This document shows positions 40,074 to 52,358 of a stretch of 64,000 nt of DNA, one piece after another. Source of the DNA: Symbiodinium sp. CCMP2592 (lineage: Eukaryota > Sar > Dinophyceae > Suessiales > Symbiodiniaceae). Both the position numbers and the translations under genes were made by a program. Each line of letters begins with the position of its first letter. The stretch's first letter is position 1. The notes below the pieces were generated by a model. That model was given only the letters and a program-made list of their open reading frames with translations, did no database searches and was not told the origin of the DNA. Location of the stretch: contig CAJNDT010005556.1 in the NCBI GenBank assembly GCA_905221615.1, forward strand, positions 959,779-1,023,778. The letters run 5' to 3'.

Positions 40074-40183
40074 TAGAAGCCAGAAAGTTGGAACATGGCT
40101 TTAGGAGGATTAGTGCTAGGATCCCTTATAGTCTCCCTTAAGACCATGAGGACAAAGATGTTCCAACTTTCTGGCTTTTCCTA
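40074..40183. mobile_element. MITE family C
   Basis: TAGAAGCCAGAAAGTTGGAA to TTCCAACTTTCTGGCTTTTC. Here the two outer ends match each other better than in other copies. Confidence 0.82.
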
Positions 40184-40242
40184 CAGGGTTTTGGGTCTAA
40201 AGGCCTAGGGTTTAGGATTTAGGGTGGCGGATTTCGGGTTCA

Positions 40243-40362
40243 CTTAAAGGATCATGGGACTTAGTAACTAGGGTCATAATTAGGGTAACTATACTAATAA
40301 CTACTTATAACCCCAATTAAGGTACTTATAACCTTACTTACTAAGTCCCATGACCCTCCAAG
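40243..40362. mobile_element. MITE family B2
   Basis: CTTAAAGGATCATGGGACTT to CCCATGACCCTCCAAG. About 10 bp longer than other copies because ACTAATAACT is partly repeated in the arm. Confidence 0.85.
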
Positions 40363-40580
40363 TAGGGTGTGGGGCTGAAGATTTGGGATGTTCTTTAAGT
40401 TAGGGTCCTTTTCGGTCCCTTTGTTTGTGGTTGTGTTGGGCTTGTTGAGGGGTTTGTGGGTTTAGGAGCTTAGGGTTTAGGGCTGCCCGTGCAGGGCTTA
40501 GGATTTAGGGTGTTCTTTGGTTTAGGGTTTGGGGCTTTAGGGTTTAGGGCTCAGACTATGGAGCCTCTGTAAGAAAGCTT

Positions 40581-40690
40581 GAGTTTGGGGGCTTTACGGT
40601 TTAGGGTTTAGGGTTTGGGGGCTCTAGGGTTTAGGGTTTAGAGTTTGGGGGCTTTAGGGCTTAGGGTTTAGAGTTTGGGGGCTTGGAGGT
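40581..40690. repeat. 30-bp tandem repeat, three and a half copies, telomere-derived
   Basis: GTTTGGGGGCTTT followed by TTAGGGTTTAGAG-type sequence, with units at 40581, 40611, 40641 and 40671. Another case of telomere-like units amplified as a longer period. Confidence 0.9.
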
Positions 40691-41440
40691 TTAGGTGTGA
40701 GAAGAGTGTAGAAGGTTCGTAGGGCTCCCTACGTTTAGTTGGGGGTTGCACTGCCCAGCTGGGGAAAGTGAGGCAAGCATACTCCAAGCGATTTTTCGAG
40801 CTCCAAAAGCTTAAATGTCAGGCCAAATCCAGAAACCCCGTAGAAAGACCCTTACACTATGTAGTCTTACAGAGCCCTTCGAGGACCAAGGAACCCTGGA
40901 CATAACCCTTGCACAACTTTTCTAGAGCCCTTCACGGAACCTTTCACACAACCCTTACCCCGAAGTCCTGCCCCACAACCCTGAAGCAATGAGCCACCAA
41001 AATGATGGCCGAAAATCCGAAACCTCTGTTTAGTGTATGAGGGTTGGGTTTAGGATGTATGGTTTGGGAGTTTATATAGGGTTTAGGGCTTCGGGGTTTG
41101 GGGGTTTCCGGGTCTGGGGTTCAGAGGTTTGAACATTTTTTTGCATCTGACGCCTGATGGCGGGATCTTCGAAGAAGGCTCCGCCAGGAACGTAGATGGC
41201 AGTTTCAATACCTCAGAGGGGTCTGACAGAGGGGTCTCATAATAAGTAGAACTCGTGTCTGGAGTATATACTACACAATATCCTCATGCTAAGGAACCGA
41301 GAAGAAGGCCTTGTGCCAAAATCTAGCTCCAATACTTGGAACCCTAAACTCCTTAACCCTAAATCTTAAACCCGAGTTCCTAAACCTTAAACTCCTAAAC
41401 CCGAAACCCTAAACTCCTAGCCACTCAGGCTGCCAGAATA

Positions 41441-41560
41441 CTTGAAGGATCATGGGACTTAGTAACTAGGGTTATAATAAGGGTGACTATACTTATACCT
41501 AACTACTTACAACCCCAATTAAGGTACTTATAACCTTACCTACCAAGTCCCATGATCCCC
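41441..41560. mobile_element. MITE family B2
   Basis: CTTGAAGGATCATGGGACTT to AAGTCCCATGATCCCC. A second fragment of the right arm (TACTTACTAGTTCCCATGAT) lies at 41646-41670, followed by a CCCTAAA run and 22-bp repeats. Confidence 0.82.
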
Positions 41561-41696
41561 ATTCTAGAACCCCTATAGATCCCTGTAAGGAGCCGGATTA
41601 TAGAACCCTATACTACCCTTACTAACAGGAACACCAAACCTTACTTACTAGTTCCCATGATCCTCCAAGTAGACCCTAAACCCTAAGCCCCATAGA

Positions 41697-41745
41697 TCCC
41701 TTTAAGGAACCCTATAGATCCCTTTAAGGAGACCTTTAAGGGCCA
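41697..41745. repeat. 22-bp repeat, two copies
   Basis: CATAGATCCCTTTAAGGAAC then CTATAGATCCCTTTAAGG. Lies after a family B2 arm and a CCCTAAA run. Confidence 0.8.
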
Positions 41746-41996
41746 TGATCCTCCAAGTACGAAAGTATCAGTTGGGACTGCCGGGCTCAGGGCTACGGAA
41801 AAACGTCAAAGATCTCCCGAAAGCCCGCAAAAACCCCAACACCTTATCTTCCCAAACCCCCTAAACCCCCTAAAGCCCTAAATCCTAAACCCTTAGTCCC
41901 TAAATCCTAAACCCTAAATCCTAAAACTAAAGCCCTATACCCTAAACCCAAGGCCCTGAACCCCCAAACCCTCAGAACCCCCCTATCTTTTCTCTA

Positions 41997-42115
41997 CTTG
42001 GAGGATCATGGGACTTGGTAAGTAAGGTTATAAGTACCTTAATTGGGGTTTTACGTAGCTAAAAGTATAGTTACCCTAATTATAACCCTGGTTACTAAGT
42101 CCCATGATCCTTTAA
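41997..42115. mobile_element. MITE family B2, opposite orientation
   Basis: CTTGGAGGATCATGGGACTT to CCCATGATCCTTTAAG. The arms are swapped relative to the copies at 35886 and 40243, yet the same CCCTAA run and 22-bp repeat still follow on the right. Confidence 0.85.
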
Positions 42116-42374
42116 GTAGACCCTAAGCCCTAAACCCCATAGATCCCGTTTAAGGAACCCTGTAGATCCCTTTAATATTAAAGGGACCCTTAAAGGTATC
42201 GAAGGCCCCAGGGGCAGATCGATGCGCTGGTAGCCCAGGTCGCCATGTTCTGGGTCCTCTCGTCTTCGAACCTCGGAGGTTTGGGTTCGTTTTACGGATC
42301 TATCAAGGGTTTCGTTAGGGTTCCTTCAACTTACACCCTAAACCCTAAACCCTAAACCTAAACCCTAAACCCTT

Positions 42375-42470
42375 AACTTGCCTTTGGTTAGTAGGGAATG
42401 GAAGAAAGGTAGCTATAGTAGTTCTACTTGTACCCCATTCCTCCATTCCCTACTAACCCAAAGTAAGTTA
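42375..42470. mobile_element. MITE family E
   Basis: AACTTGCCTTTGGTTAGTAG and GGAATGG at the left, mirrored by CCATTCCCTACTAACCC and AAAGTAAGTT. The inverted ends reach about 28 bp with few mismatches. Confidence 0.85.
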
Positions 42471-43014
42471 TAGGATTATTAAGGCCCCTATATTATAGTA
42501 TCCTTATAGATCCCTTTTTCTAACCCTTATAGACCCCTTTATAGGTAAGTAAGGGCTTCCTTGAAGGGAGCTACAGGGGTTTCATGGGGGTTCCTTAAAT
42601 CAGGGCTAGGGGTCGATCAGGGATCTTCAGGGGTCTTAGAGTTCCCCGGGAGGATCCTTTAAAGGGATCTAAGGGTTTAGGGGTTTAGGGTTTAGGGTTT
42701 GGGGTCCTTCATAAGGGGTTTTAGGAGTGTAGGGTTTAGGGTCTAGGGGTTTCGGATTTAGGGGTGTTGGTTTAGCACAGAGGTTTAGGATATAGGGCAG
42801 CTTCTTGTGTGGAGCTTGGAGTTGCTTGTAGATTTTGTGTTGATTTGAGAGGCCTCGTTTCTGTAAGTCAGGGTTTAGGGCTTGGGCTGTTACAGCGGCA
42901 TGGTGTGTTTAATATGTTGTGTTGATAAGGATCTACAAGAATAAGGGTTTCATAGATAATAACTTGAACAGCTATGAGGCTTTAAGCGGATCCGAAAAGG
43001 TTTTGGAAGGCTTT

Positions 43015-43114
43015 GTATACGAAAGTTGGAATATCATTGTCGTAACCCCTTTAAGGTAAATTATAGGGGATCCTACCATTAATCCATATTCCAAGTTTCT
43101 GGAGTTCCCTTTAC
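43015..43114. mobile_element. MITE family C, left end trimmed
   Basis: GAAAGTTGGAATATCATTGT to CCAAGTTTCTGGAGTTCCC. Very similar to the 32816 copy in the centre. Confidence 0.8.
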
Positions 43115-43385
43115 GGGCTTTGTAGTTTGAAAGGGTTTGTGGCAGCATAGGTTTCATGTAAGTCTGAACCCAAAGGCCTCGAACCCGGGACTTAAGGCCG
43201 TGCTTGACTGGAAATAGGGGACCCTTAGGGTTCCTTTAAAGGGTACCATAAGGGTTCCTGAAAGGGATCTATAAGGGTTATGAGGTAACCAGGTGGAAAA
43301 GAAGCAAAGGCTTTTATTTCATAGTTGGCTCCCTTTAAGTACCAAGTCCAAAACAAGTATTAGAGTATGGTACTCCAAAGCCCAG

Positions 43386-43474
43386 TTGAAGGCTCGGGGG
43401 ACTCAGTAACCAGGCTAGCAAGACGGATGCATGTTACATAAAACATTCCTTACTTAATCCCTTGATCCTCCAAG
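43386..43474. mobile_element. MITE family B2, strongly diverged
   Basis: GAAGGCTCGGGGGACTCAGT at the left and TACTTAATCCCTTGATCCTC at the right. Assigned by the outer arms only. Confidence 0.55.
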
Positions 43475-43638
43475 TAAGGCCCTCCACCTGACAACCCTAA
43501 AACCTGAAACCCTGCACCACGCTTGCGGTCGTCATTCAAGACGCTGATCGAAATTCGCCAAGTTTTGGAAGGAGATGTACCTGGATTGTTCTTGGAAGCC
43601 CTAAAGCCCTAAACCGTCAACATGACACCTTTTCTCCT

Positions 43639-43756
43639 TCTTAAAACTACCCTAAACTACCAAACCCCTACTTTTTTGTAGGCTCTTACTATAAGCCCTA
43701 ACATGGAATTTATAGGGGCCCTACAAAAAAGCAGGTCTTGGTAGTGTTCTCAAGAA
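43639..43756. mobile_element. MITE family M, single copy
   Basis: CTACCAAACCCCTACTTTTT at the left pairs with AAAAAAGCAGGTCTTGGTAG at the right, and TTCTTAAA with CTCAAGAA outside. Confidence 0.75.
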
Positions 43757-43851
43757 CAGCCAAGGCACATAGGATCGAGGCTCGGGTCTCGAAATGCATG
43801 CGCATTCACAGCGATCTCGCTGATGGACAAGTTCTCCTGATTTCCTCCTTT

Positions 43852-43968
43852 CAAAAGGCTCCCAAGGTGGGATGAAAGCAGGTGGGGTATTCCCAATTAA
43901 GAGTCCTTATATAAAGGATCCTTCATCCTACCCACCTTCATCCCACCTTCTGAAGCCTCTGATCCTTT
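43852..43968. mobile_element. MITE family N, single copy
   Basis: CCAAGGTGGGATGAAAGCAG at the left pairs with CACCTTCATCCCACCTTCTG at the right. The centre has TCCTTATATAAAGGA. Confidence 0.8.
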
Positions 43969-44032
43969 CTGGCAGGGTTCAGAAAACTAGGGTTTCCGTA
44001 TGTCAGGTTGCCTCCGAAACGGATCCCTCTAT

Positions 44033-44144
44033 ATAGGAGCCTTAACATTTAGAATAGGGTTTTGGGGCCCGCTATGATAGAATTATAAGAAGGAACCCCC
44101 ACAACAGTATTGGTAATTATTGAGGCCCCTACAGTAGTGGTCCC
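44033..44144. mobile_element. MITE family G, near-complete
   Basis: TAGGAGCCTTAACATTTAGA to TAATTATTGAGGCCCCTA, with GGGGCCCGCTATGATAGAAT in the centre. Confidence 0.82.
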
Positions 44145-44703
44145 CCACAGGGGCCAAGGATTCAAGCTCACCCCAAATCCTGCAGCAAAAAAGCCTGAGC
44201 CCTCAACACTACACCGCCCACTCTAACACTCCCACATCCTTGAGCCCAAAGCCCTAAACCCGTCCAATTTCCCGAGAATCCCCCCTACCCCCCCCCCCCC
44301 CCCAAACCCTCTCACAAAATCCCGAGCTTACGAAAATCTGGTGACGGGCTCAATTGGAGTTTGGAGTCTGGAGTTTAGAGACCAACCGATGTTTGCTTCT
44401 TGGTGGAGGCCTTGGAAGCCCCGTAAGGCCTAAGCCCTAAGCCCTAATTAAGCCGTAGACGTAAACCCTAAACGCAAAGACCGCACACCCCTAAGGCCTA
44501 AACTCTATTCCTGCCTCGGCTTGTGCGCGTGACGAGCCCATTCGTCATCTGTGTATCCTTGGGTTTGGGATTTAGGGTTTAGGGTTTAACTAAGGCTTAG
44601 GATGGCAGGGGTTGCGGACCTCGCCTGCCAGGACAGAGAGACGGCAAATCCCAACAAAGCGCTCAACAGTTGTTCCTGGAGTTGAGGTAGTAAGCAGCAT
44701 GGT

Positions 44704-44816
44704 GCCCAGAGCCCCCAAAAATGACCTTAATCAAGGAATATCCCGTAAAGTATAGTAGGATCCATAATATGATTTGAGGTATATTCCTTAAATGAAGGGT
44801 TTTGGAGGCTCATGGT
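44704..44816. mobile_element. MITE family A, diverged
   Basis: CCCAGAGCCCCCAAAAATG at the left, AGTATAGTAGGATCC in the middle, and GGAGGCTCATGG at the right. Confidence 0.65.
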
Positions 44817-45673
44817 ATACTGTAACCCAACACCTGCCCCAGGCAAAAACCTAAGGGTTTAGGCTTTAATATTATTAGTACCGCCGGCCCTGGGCCTATA
44901 AACCCTAGAATCTCCCTAAACCCGAAGCCCTAAAACCACCATGCTTGCCCCAAGCCCTAAAGACTCCCCACTAAATCCTACACCGCAAACCCCGAAATTC
45001 CCTGGACCACTAAACCCTACACCCTAAACCGTAAACCCCAAACCATGAGCCCTAACAGAAGAGTGCTAGTGAGGAGCTGCGTTGTGAAAGATCACAAAGG
45101 TTTGGTTTCCACCGCAGAGCAGCTCTTTCACCTCGACCATCGTCTCGCCGAAGGGCTTCCTGGGCGTTTTGGGCTTAAGGCTTAGGGTTTCAGGGTTTCT
45201 AAGGTTTAGGGTTTAGGATTTAAGCTTAGGAGTTTAAGGGTTTAGGGTTTAGGATTTGGGGCTTCAGACTTAGGGTTGAGGGCTTCTAGGATCAAAAAGG
45301 GCTCCTTAATAGGGATCTATAAGGGATCACGTTCAATTTTAGGGTTTTAGGATTTAAAGTTTAGGGCTGAGGGTGTAGGGTTTTGGGCTTAGGGTTTTGA
45401 GGTTTGAGTTTAAGGTTAGGGCTTAGGCCTAGGAGCTTCGAGTTTTTGGACGTCCTTTAGACAAGCCGCAAGCCTAAACCGTTAACCTCTACACCCTGAA
45501 CCCGAAGTTGCTCCTAGGAGTAGACTATGCTAAGACTATGCATTAGGTTCGGCCACCATACAGTGAGAGTCTATAAAAGGGCTACTACTAAGATCCTACT
45601 ATATCTATATGATGAATCTTATTCAACTATTACTGAGCGGCGGCCGTACCCAAACTATGCAACAGTAATGATG

Positions 45674-45787
45674 GGAGGCCAAAAGGGGGTTTAAGATTCT
45701 TGGGATCGGGGTTCCTTAATATGAACCCTGTAATGGGGACCCTAATCCCTACTAAACCCCCATAGGCTAAAACCCCTTTTGGCCTCC
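45674..45787. mobile_element. MITE family K
   Basis: GGAGGCCAAAAGGGGGTTTA at the left and TAAAACCCCTTTTGGCCTCC at the right. It also contains GGGTTCCTTAATATGAACCC as an inner palindrome. Confidence 0.87.
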
Positions 45788-45944
45788 TATGAAGTAAGTC
45801 TCTATAGACCGGCCCAGTGGCACCAGAAGCATGTACGGCACGATGATGGTCAAGATCAGGGTGAGGCACTGGATACCTCTCTTCTTCAACAACCGGGCCC
45901 CCCAAAAACACATCTACTAAGGTAGAATATATATATATATATGG

Positions 45945-46200
45945 TAAGATGGGATGGGGTAGGATAGGATAGGTAGGATTGGATGGGGGTAGGATAGGAT
46001 AGGATAGGATAGGATAGTTAGGATGGGATTGGGCAGACATGGTGTGGTGTGATGTGATATGGTATAATATGACATGACATGATATGGCATGGTTCGATAT
46101 GATGTGAAGCGATGTGGTTTGATATAATATGACATGACATGATACGAGATAACATGATATGATAGGATGAGACATGAGGTGATATAAAACGAAATGCAAA
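45945..46200. repeat. GGATA and GATATGACAT microsatellites
   Basis: A pure GGATA run at about 45990-46015 inside a longer imperfect tract. A second tract of TGATATGACATGACATGATA-type repeats runs from about 46050 to 46180. The long minus-strand frame across 45630-46676 is a by-product of this. Confidence 0.88.
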
Positions 46201-46287
46201 AAGTAATGTTTTATCTTTTGCATATGAATATAACTAAGGTATAAGAAGTCTGGTATATGATGTATGTGTATACATGCAGTAATGCAC

Positions 46288-46400
46288 ATATACATATATA
46301 TATATATATATATATACTCACACTCGAATATCCATATACACACATACATACATACATACATACATACATACATACATACATACATACATACATACATAAC
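46288..46400. repeat. TA and CATA microsatellites
   Basis: A TA run at about 46290-46316, then about fifteen perfect CATA units at 46341-46398. Further TATG/CATA repeats extend to 46615. Confidence 0.93.
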
Positions 46401-47154
46401 GAAACAAAACATAACATAACTAACATACATACATACACATACATACATACATGCACGCATACATACATACATATATGACAATGTAAATGTGTAAGGATAG
46501 GACATGGATATGTACATGTACATGTATATGTATGCGTATATGCAGATGTATGCGTATGCATACATACGTACATATATATATATATGTCTATATATATGTA
46601 TGTATATAGATATACAGATGCCCAGAAAATTTGAGGTTATCCCATTGGCCATCTGAGATACAGGACTCCCACTCACTGCGGCGACGGCTGTACTTGATGG
46701 TCATGGGCGTCAGGCTCTGGATCGCCTCGGAAGACTTAACCTATTTGTTGGATCAATGGGTTTCAGGATGCTAAGATTAAGGCCCTTGAAAACTGGGGAT
46801 GTAATTAGACGCAGATCTCGTAGCAAGCGCAAAAGCCCCGAAATAAATCCTTAGAATAGCCTTTATAGAGCCGTAATAGAACCCTTATGAAAAGCTTATC
46901 TTATAATCCCCCATAGAGGCCATGTAGAACCTCTATAGGAGCAACCAGGATGCATCCTACATTAAATCCTTCTAATAGCCCGTATAGTAGCCCTTGTAGA
47001 CCCCTTTAAAGGAAGCCAGGACGCATGCTGAAACTTCATGGGCGTAAGGCCGTTGAACAAAAACTCGTCCACGTCGAGGATGGCGTTGAGCGCCACTGCG
47101 TTCAGCATTAGCTCGGAGATCCTGGGCTTGATGCTTATGTACAGACTGAAACCA

Positions 47155-47455
47155 GTATGTATGTGTATATCTGTATATATATATATATGTACGTATATGT
47201 ATATATACGTATGTATGCATCTTCCTACCCAACTGTCTATCTACCTATCTCTGTGCCTGTCGAAATGCCTATGCATGCATATGTACATGCAGGTATATGT
47301 GCATGTATGTACATGTCTGCATATGCATGTAGACTATGTATGTATGAATGTATAAGCATGTATGTGCATGCGTGTGTGTGTGTGTGTGCGTATCTGTACG
47401 TGTATGTATGTGTGCGTGTATACATGCATGCATGTGTGTGTGTGTGTAAGTATGT
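47155..47455. repeat. TATG/TGTG microsatellite tract
   Basis: Imperfect GTATATATG, TGCATGTATG and GTGTGTGTGTG repeats. No telomere motif here. Between 46620 and 47155 I see short unique sequence only. Confidence 0.88.
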
Positions 47456-48169
47456 ACCCTCTGCAGGTAGACCCGGAAAGCCGCTGAAGCCTATTTTCGG
47501 GCGTGTAATGTAGGGGCCTTAATACACACGAATATGGCTCATGCAAGGCCTCCTTGTAAGGGTACTTTGAAGCCTTTAGAGCTACGACGAGGGTTTCTAT
47601 AAGGGTTTTTACTGTGAGGCCTTCAACCACCAGAACAGCACTTGGAGGCATGTTCTACTATAACTATGATTAAACGGACTATGACAGGATTCTATTGCCG
47701 CCAATTGTCCAACCCCTATAAAGAACCGAGGGCAGGTTTCATGGTCTGAAGCTGAAGGCTTGAGGGTTCGGGGTTTTCTTTAGGTGCGGAAGCTCTGAAG
47801 CCTAATATTCCAACATCCAGAAACATCTAGTGAGTTATTAGGAGCTGGGATGTAATGTACACTGTCGGGATTCGATGTGGTCCGAGCCAGCCACAGTATG
47901 CCAGCGACTAAAAGAACGCTCGCCACTGCGACGCGCGCGAAGTTGGTTGCCAGGAAGACGACGAATCGACCCCAGGAAATTTGCTCAAATGTTCCTTTCA
48001 GGGGGCTTACGGTTTAGGGATGAGGGTATAGGGTGCAGGAATTTAAGGGTATAGGGTTTACGACTTTGATGCGTTCCCTGAGCAGCGCGGAGACGAAGAT
48101 GGCCACATGTCCAAACCTTCGGAACTCTCAGAGCCTCAAGCATAACCCCCGGCTAGAGCCACCGAGCTG

Positions 48170-48360
48170 TAGACTCTAAACCCCAAACACTAAATCCCAA
48201 ACGCTTAGCCCCAAACCCCGAACTCTACATCCCAAACACATAGCCCTAAACCCCAAACTCTACATCCCAAACCCATTGCCTGTAGCCTTAAAGCCCAAAC
48301 TCTACATCCCAAACCCTCAACCCTAGACCCAAAACTCTAAAACCTCAACCCAAAACCCTG
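48170..48360. repeat. Degenerate telomere-derived repeat
   Basis: CCCCAAACTCTACATCCCAA recurs three times at irregular spacing with intervening AGCCCTAAA words. Looks like a decayed CCCTAAA-based satellite. Confidence 0.7.
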
Positions 48361-48776
48361 AACGGTTTCTTGGGAGTTGGGGCTCTCGACAAGAACCCTG
48401 CAATCGAACCCTTGCTATTCTTAACCCTTTGGCCCTGCGATTATGGCAGCTCTGACATCCTAACCGAATCCTGAACCCTATCTGTGGCCGAAAAGACCTC
48501 CTTTTTCCAGGAACTATGCATTATAGAAACCATAACAAGGAATCCTCCTCTTCGGCTACAATTATACCCCAAACCGACAAAACCCGAAGCCTGAACCCAA
48601 GAACCCGGACCCCGATCCCCACGGCCAGAAAGAACCCGTAACTTAGTTGCTGAGTTAGTAGGTTTTCGAGACGACTGCCTTGATGGTCTGTATTTAGGTT
48701 TTAGGGTTTAGGATCTAAGGTTTAGGGTTTAGGCGTTTAGGGTTTAGGGGTTTAGATTTTTAGGGTTAGGACCTAT

Positions 48777-48886
48777 CTTAGTTGCTGAATTCATCAGCCC
48801 CAAAAAGTGCACACTTTCAGTTTTATAGTGGGACAAGCTTATCCCAAAAAGTGTACAGTGTAAAGTGTATCCACTCAGCTACTAAG
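48777..48886. mobile_element. MITE family F
   Basis: CTTAGTTGCTGAATTCATCA at the left and ATCCACTCAGCTACTAAG at the right. It includes AAAGTGCACACTTT and, further on, AAAGTGTACAG. Confidence 0.85.
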
Positions 48887-49186
48887 CTTAACAACTTCAA
48901 AACACTTCTGCAGGGGCCCTCTACGGACACGTAGAGTTCCTCCACCCTAGACCCGAAAGCCCCCCTAAACCCACCTGAGCCCCCTAAACCCCCCTAAACT
49001 CCCCCTAAACCCACCTAAACCCCCTACTAAACTCCCCCCTAACCCCTTTTTGAACTGATGGCCTTCGGTAAAGACGGTGTGTCTCGATTTCGGGAGGTTC
49101 ACGGCGCCGGCCATCGCGAGCCAAATGTGCCGGAACTCCTGGCGACAGTTTCCGTTGCTGTTGGGGGTGGCCCAGGCTCCTCCCAT

Positions 49187-49428
49187 GACCCCCGGGAGGG
49201 TCTAGCAAGGAGGGTTTAGGGGTTCAGGGGTTTAGGGCTTTAGGGTTTAGGGGTTTAGGGTCCAGGGGTTTAGGGTTTAGGGTTCAGGGGTTTTGGGTTT
49301 AGGGGTTTTGGGTTTAGGGTTTAGGATCTAGGAAGTAGATCCCCTAACTTGAGACCCTATACTACTAAGGGTACTTTATAGGAACCTCCATTAAGGGATC
49401 TACCTTTTTGGATCCTCCCGAGGGCCAG
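49187..49428. mobile_element. MITE family H, split by a telomere-like block
   Basis: GACCCCCGGGAGGGTCTAGC at the left and GGATCCTCCCGAGGGCC at the right belong to family H. Between them, about 49209-49325, lies a run of TTTAGGG and TTTAGGGG units absent from the 17213 copy. Similar words (GTCTAGCAAGGAG, ATCTAGGAAGTAG) flank the block. Confidence 0.82.
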
Positions 49429-51468
49429 GCTCTTTGGGCTTTGGTTATGTTAGGGTGTAGGGTTTAGGGATTTATAGGGTTTTAAGGGGCTTGGAGTTTA
49501 AGGTTAGGGCGTAGGGTCTATAGTTGAAAGGCTCTGGGCTTAGGGTTTCGAGGCTGGCAGCTCAGGTTTCCAATTCTACTTTTTGAAGGGACTGCCTTGA
49601 AAGCTAGAGCAGGACTTCGGGACGTGTTCGAGGGTGCATAAGTTGCTGCAAGGTAAACCCCCCTCGGGCTCTCAGCTACAGCCGCTGCCCAGGAAACCCT
49701 CAATCCTAAGCAAGCGACGGGCTCAAAGTCACTGCGTAGGTTGAAGTTGGTCCTAGGGTTTAGGGGCTCAGGTAGCATCTGTTCTTTGGCTACTCTCAGT
49801 ACAACACCTTTCTTGCCATATCCAAGAATTGATGTCACTGACAGCACAAACAGCGCCACCACTGGTATCAAGCTATCCGTTTTGCTGAGCATTTCTGCTG
49901 TTCTGCTTAATCAGAGCCAAGAAAGAATCCAGCACCAATACGACTGCTAGAACGACGGCTGCCACTGCGGCTGGTATTGCGGTTCCTGCCCCTCCTATCA
50001 CTATTGCCACGATGACCAGCAACACGACCACCAACTCTACTAACCCTAAACCTTGAACCCCATAAGAACAGTGACAGTATTGAGACGTCAGACTTGGCTG
50101 CTATTGGCCTTGTTCGTGCCCCTTCAATGCCCCTGGCCCCCTAAACCCCAAACCCCTTAACCCCAAGCCCTACGAATCCGACTATTTCAGGTCGGAGCAC
50201 CTTGAAGACGCAGAGGCTCCAGAGAAGGATGCAGAGCATGCAGAGAAGCGTGCCCGGTCCGAACTGATCTTGCTCAAACTGATCCTTAGATCCTTAGGGT
50301 TTAGGGTTTAGGGCTTCATGAGGGTTTAGGGTTTCGGGTTTAGGGCGTGGGGTTTAAGGGTTTAGAGCAGTCCAAGCGCACAATTTCATCCTAGATCCGG
50401 AGCCCAGAAGCCTTCACAAGAATCTCCTCCACAGTTCACAACAAGTCTGCTATATATCCGGAGCTCCATGTAGGTGGGGGCGGGCTTTCCTAGCCCGTGA
50501 ACCCAAAATCCCACTGAAAAACGGCTTCCTAAGCTTTACTCATGAACCCTGACACAACCTCCAGAAAGCCTACGTATAACTGCAAAATCTCTGAAACCCA
50601 TGTAGAGCCTACTCCCTATACAAGCGTTGCAGAACCATTGAAAGCCGTAGAAGAAAAGGTATCGTACGGGAGCCAGGTGTCGATTCCCAGTCTCAGGTAG
50701 TTGTTGATCTGCTCAATCAGCGTGGCCTCTAAGCCAGCGGCCCCAACAAGTTTCAGGGTTTAGGTTTAGGGGTTTAAGGGTTTAGAGGTTGAGGGTTTAG
50801 GGGTTTAGGGGCTTAGGGGTTTTGGGGTGTTGAAGGGCATATTCTAGTATTCTTTGACTTGCTAGAAGGAACCTTTGGAACCCCAAAGCATAGCATAGCT
50901 AGTTATGGCGGCTTCTATATTCCTAAAACCTAAACCCTGAACTCCTGAACCTTATTCTATATTCCTAAAACCTAGACCCTAAACTCCTGAACCTTAAACT
51001 GAACGATTCTTGAAGGGCCGGTAGGGTCTCAGGCCTCAGGGCTTCAAGTTCCCGGATTGCGGAAGGAAATCAAATTGGGTTCGGGGTTTAGGGTTTAGGG
51101 TTTTAGAGGTCTTGGGTCCTGGATTTAGGGGTTTACCGTTCAGGGCTTCAGGGTTTAGGGTTTAGGGCTTCCGGATGTAAGTAAGGCTTTGGGCTTGTCG
51201 GCGCGGGAGTCTGAGTCTAGGGTTTCAGACATCTGGCGACAAGCAGCCTGGATCGTTGACAAGATGAGGGCACCATCGCCACTGCAGACCCGCGTCACGA
51301 GGCTGGTTTCTGCCAGATCCATGTACCTAATCGCTCAGAAGCGGTTTAGGGTTGAGGGTTTAGGGGAGCCTGAACCTAACCCCTAGCCCCAATACACCGG
51401 CAGAGACCCTAGCAGTCGGTCTGGATCCATGTTTAGGGTTTAGGGTTTGAAACCTCAAAGACTGTGTG

Positions 51469-51559
51469 GTTCTTAGTAGGGAATGGGTTATTGGGACTAC
51501 TGCAGGGGACCTGAAGGGAGTATCATAGGGATCCATTCCCCCATTCCCCACCAAGAACT
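51469..51559. mobile_element. MITE family E
   Basis: GGTTCTTAGTAGGGAATGGG at the left and CCATTCCCCACCAAGAACTT at the right. Confidence 0.83.
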
Positions 51560-51703
51560 TGAACCAGACAGAAGAGTTAAGGTTTCGGGTTCAGGGATTA
51601 GGGTTTTGTGCTTCGGGCTCAGGGTTCAAGGTTCAGGGCTTAAGGGCTTCAACCCTAAACCCTGACCTCAACCCCCAAACAGGGTTTACAGAGGTGCCTC
51701 ATT

Positions 51704-51808
51704 CCTGGAGACTCCAATACCCCTAAATTGAGGAATATACCTTAAATTATAGTAGGATCTTTAATATGATTTAAGGAATATTCCCTAAGGGATATTGGAG
51801 TCTCTGGG
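51704..51808. mobile_element. MITE family A
   Basis: CCTGGAGACTCCAATACCCC to GATATTGGAGTCTCTGGG. Well preserved. Confidence 0.88.
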
Positions 51809-52198
51809 TCTAATAACCTGCCAATCCACAACCTCGACCTTCCCTCCGCCAAGGCGCTTGTAGTCGTGTGCCACGCTCGTACGCCAAATCTGGGCATTGT
51901 GCTTCTGCGTCTCGAAATCCTGCTGCTTGGTTTTAGGCGGTTTAGGGTTCAGGGTTGTGGGGTTTAGGGTCTAGGGCTTGGGACGAAACACTGAAACCCT
52001 TCGTCTTAAACCCTTCAGCGTAGAACACTAAACCTTGAACCGTAAATTCCAGAGCTGCAATCCACAAAATTCTAATGGTTCAACCATACATCATAAAACC
52101 TTACTTAAGATCCCAGACACTAGAACCTTCCCTAAAAACTCTAAACCCTGAAAAACGAAAACCCTACCCCAGGCCCTAAACCCTAACCCCTAAAGTCT

Positions 52199-52280
52199 TT
52201 AAGTAGGTGATAAGTAGGGATAAAAGTACCCTAAAAGGAGTTACCCCAAGGACTTACTAAGTCCCCTCCGCCCCTCCAAG
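52199..52280. mobile_element. MITE family B, left end missing
   Basis: Begins inside the arm (AAGTAGGTGATAAGTAGGG) and ends ACTAAGTCCCCTCCGCCCCT then CCAAG. A CCCTAAA run and two 22-bp repeats follow (52285-52345). Confidence 0.7.
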
Positions 52281-52358
52281 TAGACCCTAAACCCTAAACC
52301 ACATAGATCTCTTTAAGGCATCCTATAGATCCCTTTAAGGAGCCCTTTAAGAGCCCTT

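Noticed and set aside
45630-46676. 348-codon minus-strand frame
   Set aside because: Mostly microsatellite (CATA, GGATA, TA) translated as Tyr/Met/Val/Cys runs.
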